A stretch of DNA of 64,000 nucleotides from Acidimicrobiales bacterium (GTDB taxonomy: Bacteria > Actinomycetota > Acidimicrobiia > Acidimicrobiales > SZUA-35). Positions 60,982 through 64,000 of the stretch are shown one piece after another. The stretch covers positions 4,588,001 to 4,652,000 of the forward strand of contig JAWKIO010000005.1 in the NCBI GenBank assembly GCA_041394265.1, read 5' to 3'. Each line of letters opens with the position of its first letter. The stretch's first letter is position 1. A program made the translations under genes and the position numbers. The notes below the pieces were generated by a model. That model was not told where the DNA came from. It saw only the letters and a program-made list of their open reading frames with translations, and searched no databases.

Positions 60982-61731
60982 CTACTTGCGCTTCCGGAAG
61001 CGGCCGAGGCCCTTCTTGAGGAGCTTGCCGCCCGTCTTGGCCAGGACCGTGCCGCCCTTGATGGCCACCTTGGCGCCGGTCTTGGCTGCCGACTTGGTGC
61101 GATCGGACCGGGCCACCTTGGCGGTGGTCGTGGCGAGGCCGACGCCGACCTTCTTCGTGACGTCGACGGCGCTGCGGCCGACGTCGTCGAGAGCGTTGCC
61201 GTCGCCGTCGTCGTCGAGCGATGCATTGACGCGGCCGATCAGGGCCTGGGCTCGGCCGGACCGGACTTGGTCGACCGCGACGTCGAGCAGCTTGATCACG
61301 ACCACGGCGGTGACGGCACCGATGGCGGCCTGCGTGATCGCTCCCAACACCATGGGGGCGAGTGCGGTGAAGCCGAGGCGGACCACCGGTGTCGGCAGGC
61401 CGGTAGCGGTCGAGACCGTGACGAGGGCGTCGTCGATCTGGTCGCCGAACACATGGTTCAAGATGGCAACGCCCGGACCACCCTTGAAGCCCCCGCCGAG
61501 GAAGCCGGCGGCGTTGGCGAGGAGCGCGCCATCGTGATCCTTCGCGACGGCCGAGGCGATGTTGCCGGCGTCGCCGCTCTTCGCGTTCGCCCCCAGCCGT
61601 TCGATCAGCACCGGGAGAGCAGCAGCGACGAGCTTGCCGGCATCGTCGGCGTCGATGCCCAGCGATGAGGCGAGCGCCGAGACCGCTCGGTCGTCGAGCG
61701 CACCACCGAGCACATCGAGAAGGTCAGCCAT
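60982..61731 (-). CDS. DUF937 domain protein with possible calcium loop
   Basis: 249 residues. The N-terminal half (MADLLDVLGGALDDRAVSALAS ... DHDGALLANAAGFLGG) is the DUF937 helical repeat domain. A mid-section of two hydrophobic helices (LGFTALAPMVLGAITQAAIGAVTAVVVI) may insert into the membrane. A DDDGDGNALDDV loop resembles an EF-hand calcium loop. The C-terminus is a strongly basic tail (KSAAKTGAKVAIKGGTVLAK). Function unknown. A TATGAT -10 is eight bases before the ATG. Confidence 0.8.
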   Translation of the reverse strand: MADLLDVLGGALDDRAVSALASSLGIDADDAGKLVAAALPVLIERLGANAKSGDAGNIASAVAKDHDGALLANAAGFLGGGFKGGPGVAILNHVFGDQIDDALVTVSTATGLPTPVVRLGFTALAPMVLGAITQAAIGAVTAVVVIKLLDVAVDQVRSGRAQALIGRVNASLDDDGDGNALDDVGRSAVDVTKKVGVGLATTTAKVARSDRTKSAAKTGAKVAIKGGTVLAKTGGKLLKKGLGRFRKRK

Positions 61732-61739
61732 GGCGCCAG

Positions 61740-61745
61740 ATCATA
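61740..61745 (-). promoter_or_regulatory. Putative -10 element TATGAT
   Basis: On the minus strand TATGAT lies eight bases before the ATG at 61731 of the DUF937 gene. Confidence 0.45.
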
Positions 61746-61778
61746 CGCCCCCGCCCAACTCCCGCTCGCCCCGTCTCT

Positions 61779-61889
61779 CGTTCTGTGCGTCAAACACGTC
61801 GCGATTCCCGATCTGTGCGTCAAACTTCCCGGCTGCGGGAACGTTGACGCACAGAACGGTCATGGCCGGTGACTCTGACGCACAGAACG
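61779..61889. repeat. 111-bp palindromic repeat, copy A
   Basis: Contains two forward TCTGTGCGTCAAA modules, a stem TTCCCG-GCTG-CGGGAA, then two reverse TTGACGCACAGAACG-type modules. Copy B at 63156-63266 matches at 106 of 111 positions in the same orientation. Copy A runs into the end of the GGDEF gene and provides its last codons and stop. Confidence 0.92.
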
Positions 61890-63107
61890 ACGGTGCGCTG
61901 CGGCGCGCTGGCGGGAGCGCTTGACTGCGTACATGGCCTCGTCAGCCCGGCCGAGAAGCGTCACGGCGTCGCTCACATCAGCAAGTTCGCTGGTCTTCAC
62001 GACACCGATCGATGCACGAAGCTGGAGCTCGACCCCCTCGACCACGGCGACCCTGCGGAATGCCGACTCGAGCCGTTGTCGAATCGTCTCACTACTCGCC
62101 GTCGCCGAGCTCGCCGGCATGATGACGACGAACTCGTCGCCTCCCATCCGGCCGACCACGTCGCCATCGCGAACGACCGCCGCAAGCCGACGTCCCGTCT
62201 CGATCAGTGTCAGGTCACCGATGTGGTGGCCGTATTCGTCGTTGATCGCCTTGAATCCATCGAGGTCGACGAACGCCAGGGTCAACGTGCGTCCAGCCTC
62301 GAGCAGTTCCTCGAGCGAGCGCAGGAGGGAACGACGGCTGCAGAGGCCGGTGAGCGTGTCGGTGGCTGCGGCGGCCGCGTACTCGTCGCGTTCGGCAGCT
62401 TGCGAGGTGATGTCGCTCAGCACCGCCAGCGCCCCGCTCACGGCGCCGTCCGGCCCGGTGAGGTGGCGCACGTCGATGAGGCAGTTGCGACCGGAGACGA
62501 ACGACAACTCGACCGAGTGTGGTTCGCCGCCTGCGAGGAGCACCGAGATGAGATCGTCGATCAGACCCCGATCGGCGGGAGCGACAGCGGCGATCAGGTC
62601 GTCGAGGCGACGAGGATCCTCCACGCCGACCAGGTCGCGCAGCAACTGGTTGGACTCGATCACACGACCGTCGATCGAGACGTGGAGCAGGCCGACCGGA
62701 AGGAGCTCGTTGAGGCGGGCGAGCACTTCCCGTTGGGCCCGCAGCTGTTCGTGGATGGAGACGTCGGCCTCATCGGTGACGGTGATGATCGACATCACGC
62801 ACGCGAAGTCGGGATCATCGAGCTTGTTGACATTGTGCGTGTCGACCCAGATCCACGAGCCATCACGGTGGCGATAGCGACCACGGAAGCGACCCTCTAG
62901 CGTGGGACCAAGCAGCATCTGTACCCAGCTGGTCACACCGGCGTCGCTGTCGGCGGGGTGCAGCAGGTCGACCGACGTGACGCCGATCAGTTCATGGGGC
63001 TCGTAGCCGAGAATCTCGGTGATCGGTCCCTCGACGGCGAGGACGGCGGAGACGGTGTCACGACGCAGCGTGAACGACAGGGCCGCGTTCGTCTGATCCT
63101 CGTCCAT
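61860..63107 (-). CDS. PAS-PAS-GGDEF diguanylate cyclase
   Basis: 415 residues. Two PAS domains (about 15-130 and 140-255), then a GGDEF domain with an intact GGDEF active site at residues 322-326 and an RDGD product-inhibition site five residues before it, so an active, feedback-inhibited c-di-GMP synthase is expected. There are no membrane segments. ATG 63107 is preferred; GTG 63125 would add six residues. The last codons (RRSVRQSHRP) and stop lie in repeat copy A, so the C-terminus was replaced or extended by the insertion. No EAL partner in the window. Confidence 0.9.
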   Translation of the reverse strand: MDEDQTNAALSFTLRRDTVSAVLAVEGPITEILGYEPHELIGVTSVDLLHPADSDAGVTSWVQMLLGPTLEGRFRGRYRHRDGSWIWVDTHNVNKLDDPDFACVMSIITVTDEADVSIHEQLRAQREVLARLNELLPVGLLHVSIDGRVIESNQLLRDLVGVEDPRRLDDLIAAVAPADRGLIDDLISVLLAGGEPHSVELSFVSGRNCLIDVRHLTGPDGAVSGALAVLSDITSQAAERDEYAAAAATDTLTGLCSRRSLLRSLEELLEAGRTLTLAFVDLDGFKAINDEYGHHIGDLTLIETGRRLAAVVRDGDVVGRMGGDEFVVIMPASSATASSETIRQRLESAFRRVAVVEGVELQLRASIGVVKTSELADVSDAVTLLGRADEAMYAVKRSRQRAAAHRRSVRQSHRP

Positions 63108-63155
63108 GCCCTGAGCGTCGGCCACCGGTGACCAACTATTCGCCCGCGAACCGTC

Positions 63156-63266
63156 CGTTCTGTGCGTCAAACACGTCGCATTTTCCGTTCTGTGCGTCAA
63201 ACTTCCCGGCTGCGGGAACTTTGACGCACAGAACGGTCATGGCCGGTGACTCTGACGCACAGAACG
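63156..63266. repeat. 111-bp palindromic repeat, copy B
   Basis: Second copy with the same orientation as copy A, upstream of the GGDEF gene. The core at 63186-63235 folds into a 23-bp stem with one mismatch and a GCTG loop: CGTTCTGTGCGTCAAA and its partner TTTGACGCACAGAACG flank TTCCCG/CGGGAA. Confidence 0.93.
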
Positions 63267-63291
63267 GGTTGGCGGCACGCAGGCGAGGGGG

Positions 63292-63804
63292 TCAGCGGTG
63301 GCGGGCGACGACTCGGGTCCAGGTGGCGTAGTGGGGAAGCCGCTCGGCCAGGTGACGCTGAGCGTCGGAGAGCGATGCGAACTCGTCGGCACCGAGGTCG
63401 GACGGGGTCGGCTGGGTGAAGTCGAGCTCGGCGCGCAGGGCGGCGGCCCGGTCGGAATCGACCTCGTCGCCCACGCACCAGCGCAGCATCTCGGTGAGAA
63501 GGGCAGTGCCTGGATCGTTGATCACCGGCTGGATGTTCATCTCGATCAGCTCGGCGGCGACCACTCGGAGCCGAAGCGCCGCGTCGTGGGACAGCCCTGC
63601 CTGGTCGAATGACGCCGCCTGGTCGCCCGAACCCGCTCGGACGCTCGAGCCTGCTTGGTCGGACGATGATCCCTCCCGCTGGTCGCCGACCAGCGGTGAT
63701 GGTCGGTAGGGGTCACTGAGCCAGCGCTGGTCACCGGTGAGGTGGTACACGCTCATCAGCAGGACTCGGAGGTCGGCGTGGGCGACGGCGGCGGAGGCGA
63801 GCAT
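63292..63804 (-). CDS. Stand-alone N-terminal domain of HAPMO-type monooxygenase
   Basis: 170 residues. ADLRVLLMSVYHLTGDQRWLSDPYRPSPL matches the N-terminal domain that precedes the FAD domain in 4-hydroxyacetophenone-type Baeyer-Villiger monooxygenases (ADIPTLLLTVAHLTGD in P. fluorescens HAPMO, from memory). The flavin domains are absent: the gene ends before repeat copy B. A Ser/Asp/Gln/Ala-rich insert with DQAG repeats (residues ~45-75) interrupts it. It may be a fossil of a broken monooxygenase or a free-standing partner protein. Its ATG directly follows the stop of the TetR gene (TGAATG), so they are co-transcribed. Confidence 0.65.
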   Translation of the reverse strand: MLASAAVAHADLRVLLMSVYHLTGDQRWLSDPYRPSPLVGDQREGSSSDQAGSSVRAGSGDQAASFDQAGLSHDAALRLRVVAAELIEMNIQPVINDPGTALLTEMLRWCVGDEVDSDRAAALRAELDFTQPTPSDLGADEFASLSDAQRHLAERLPHYATWTRVVARHR

Positions 63805-64000
63805 TCACGGTTCCGTTCGGTGGAGCAACGAGGCGAGGACGAAGTCGAGCATCTGGTCGACGAGTTCACCGACCGGGAGGCCGATGTCGGCGACGATCTC
63901 CGGTTGACCGAGGTAGAGCGACGCTCCGGCGACGGTGGCGGCAACCACGGCCGCGTCGACCTGCCGGAATTCGCCACGGTCGACGCCAAGGCGCACGAGC
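63805..64000 (-). CDS. TetR-family regulator, C-terminal part (runs off window)
   Basis: 65 codons plus stop read inward from the right edge: RLGVDRGEFRQVDAAVVAATVAGASLYLGQPEIVADIG ... LLHRTEP. This is the last helices of a TetR C-terminal domain (GEFRQVDAAVVAATVAG is typical). The DNA-binding part is beyond 64000. It is followed with no gap by the HAPMO N-terminal-domain gene, so the regulator probably controls that gene. Confidence 0.72.
   Translation of the reverse strand, partial: LVRLGVDRGEFRQVDAAVVAATVAGASLYLGQPEIVADIGLPVGELVDQMLDFVLASLLHRTEP

Noticed and set aside
61779..63266. CRISPR-like or attachment-site interpretation of the palindromic repeats
   Set aside because: Only two copies separated by a 1.3-kb gene, internal modules inverted, no Cas or integrase genes.

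Overview
The window looks like chromosomal DNA from a high-GC actinobacterium. The closest fit by gene content and style is the class Acidimicrobiia (Ilumatobacter/Microthrix-like), but that placement is inference from gene families, GC-rich codon use and promoter style, not from a marker gene. I see no rRNA, tRNA, CRISPR array, integrase, transposase or prophage. Coding density is very high, and no stretch longer than 300 bases lacks a gene.

Layout. 0-8.9 kb: end of a Zn/Mn-type ABC importer, a DsbA-fold protein, two unknowns, a SEC-C protein, a Baeyer-Villiger-type monooxygenase, a Rieske fusion protein divergent from a SufR-like regulator, and a small membrane protein. 8.9-19.2 kb: an alpha/beta hydrolase and ABC-F ATPase, a PAS histidine kinase, an acyl-CoA synthetase, a large atypical SDR, a VanY-like carboxypeptidase, an aldo/keto reductase and a MaoC-like protein. 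19.2-28.6 kb: a 38-residue membrane peptide, a TPR-CHAT protein with a degenerate active site, methionine aminopeptidase with an N-terminal SEC-C motif, a PhyH dioxygenase, a TetR regulator with a clear palindromic operator driving a heterodimeric ABC exporter, and an RsbW-like ATPase. 28.6-40.8 kb: a seven-gene, tightly coupled operon (membrane GATase-like protein, ABC-2 ATPase and permease, Gly-Gln-repeat protein, MoxR, DUF58, and a 1540-residue protein with three VWA domains), the most system-like block here. 40.7-49.3 kb: CcmF-like haem lyase, MacB/FtsX-type ABC pair, AzlCD, a Trm11-like methyltransferase, a double-hotdog thioesterase and a cold-shock protein with a strong terminator. 49.3-51.9 kb: an ECF transporter with the S component fused to an ATPase. 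52-56 kb: a three-subunit molybdenum hydroxylase. 56-60 kb: nitroreductase, a frameshifted Old Yellow Enzyme/2,4-dienoyl-CoA reductase-like gene and an LLM flavin enzyme. 60-64 kb: LD-carboxypeptidase, DUF937 protein, a PAS-GGDEF diguanylate cyclase flanked by two copies of a 111-bp palindromic repeat, a stand-alone HAPMO-type N-terminal domain and the end of a TetR gene.

A recurring feature is promoter architecture: thirteen genes start exactly six bases after a TANNNT hexamer with no Shine-Dalgarno sequence, which points to widespread leaderless transcription. Where operons continue, genes are instead coupled by ATGA/GTGA overlaps. The metabolic theme is aerobic heterotrophy on fatty, cyclic or ketone-type compounds (BVMO, acyl-CoA ligase, MaoC, OYE, PhyH, LLM, Mo-hydroxylase).
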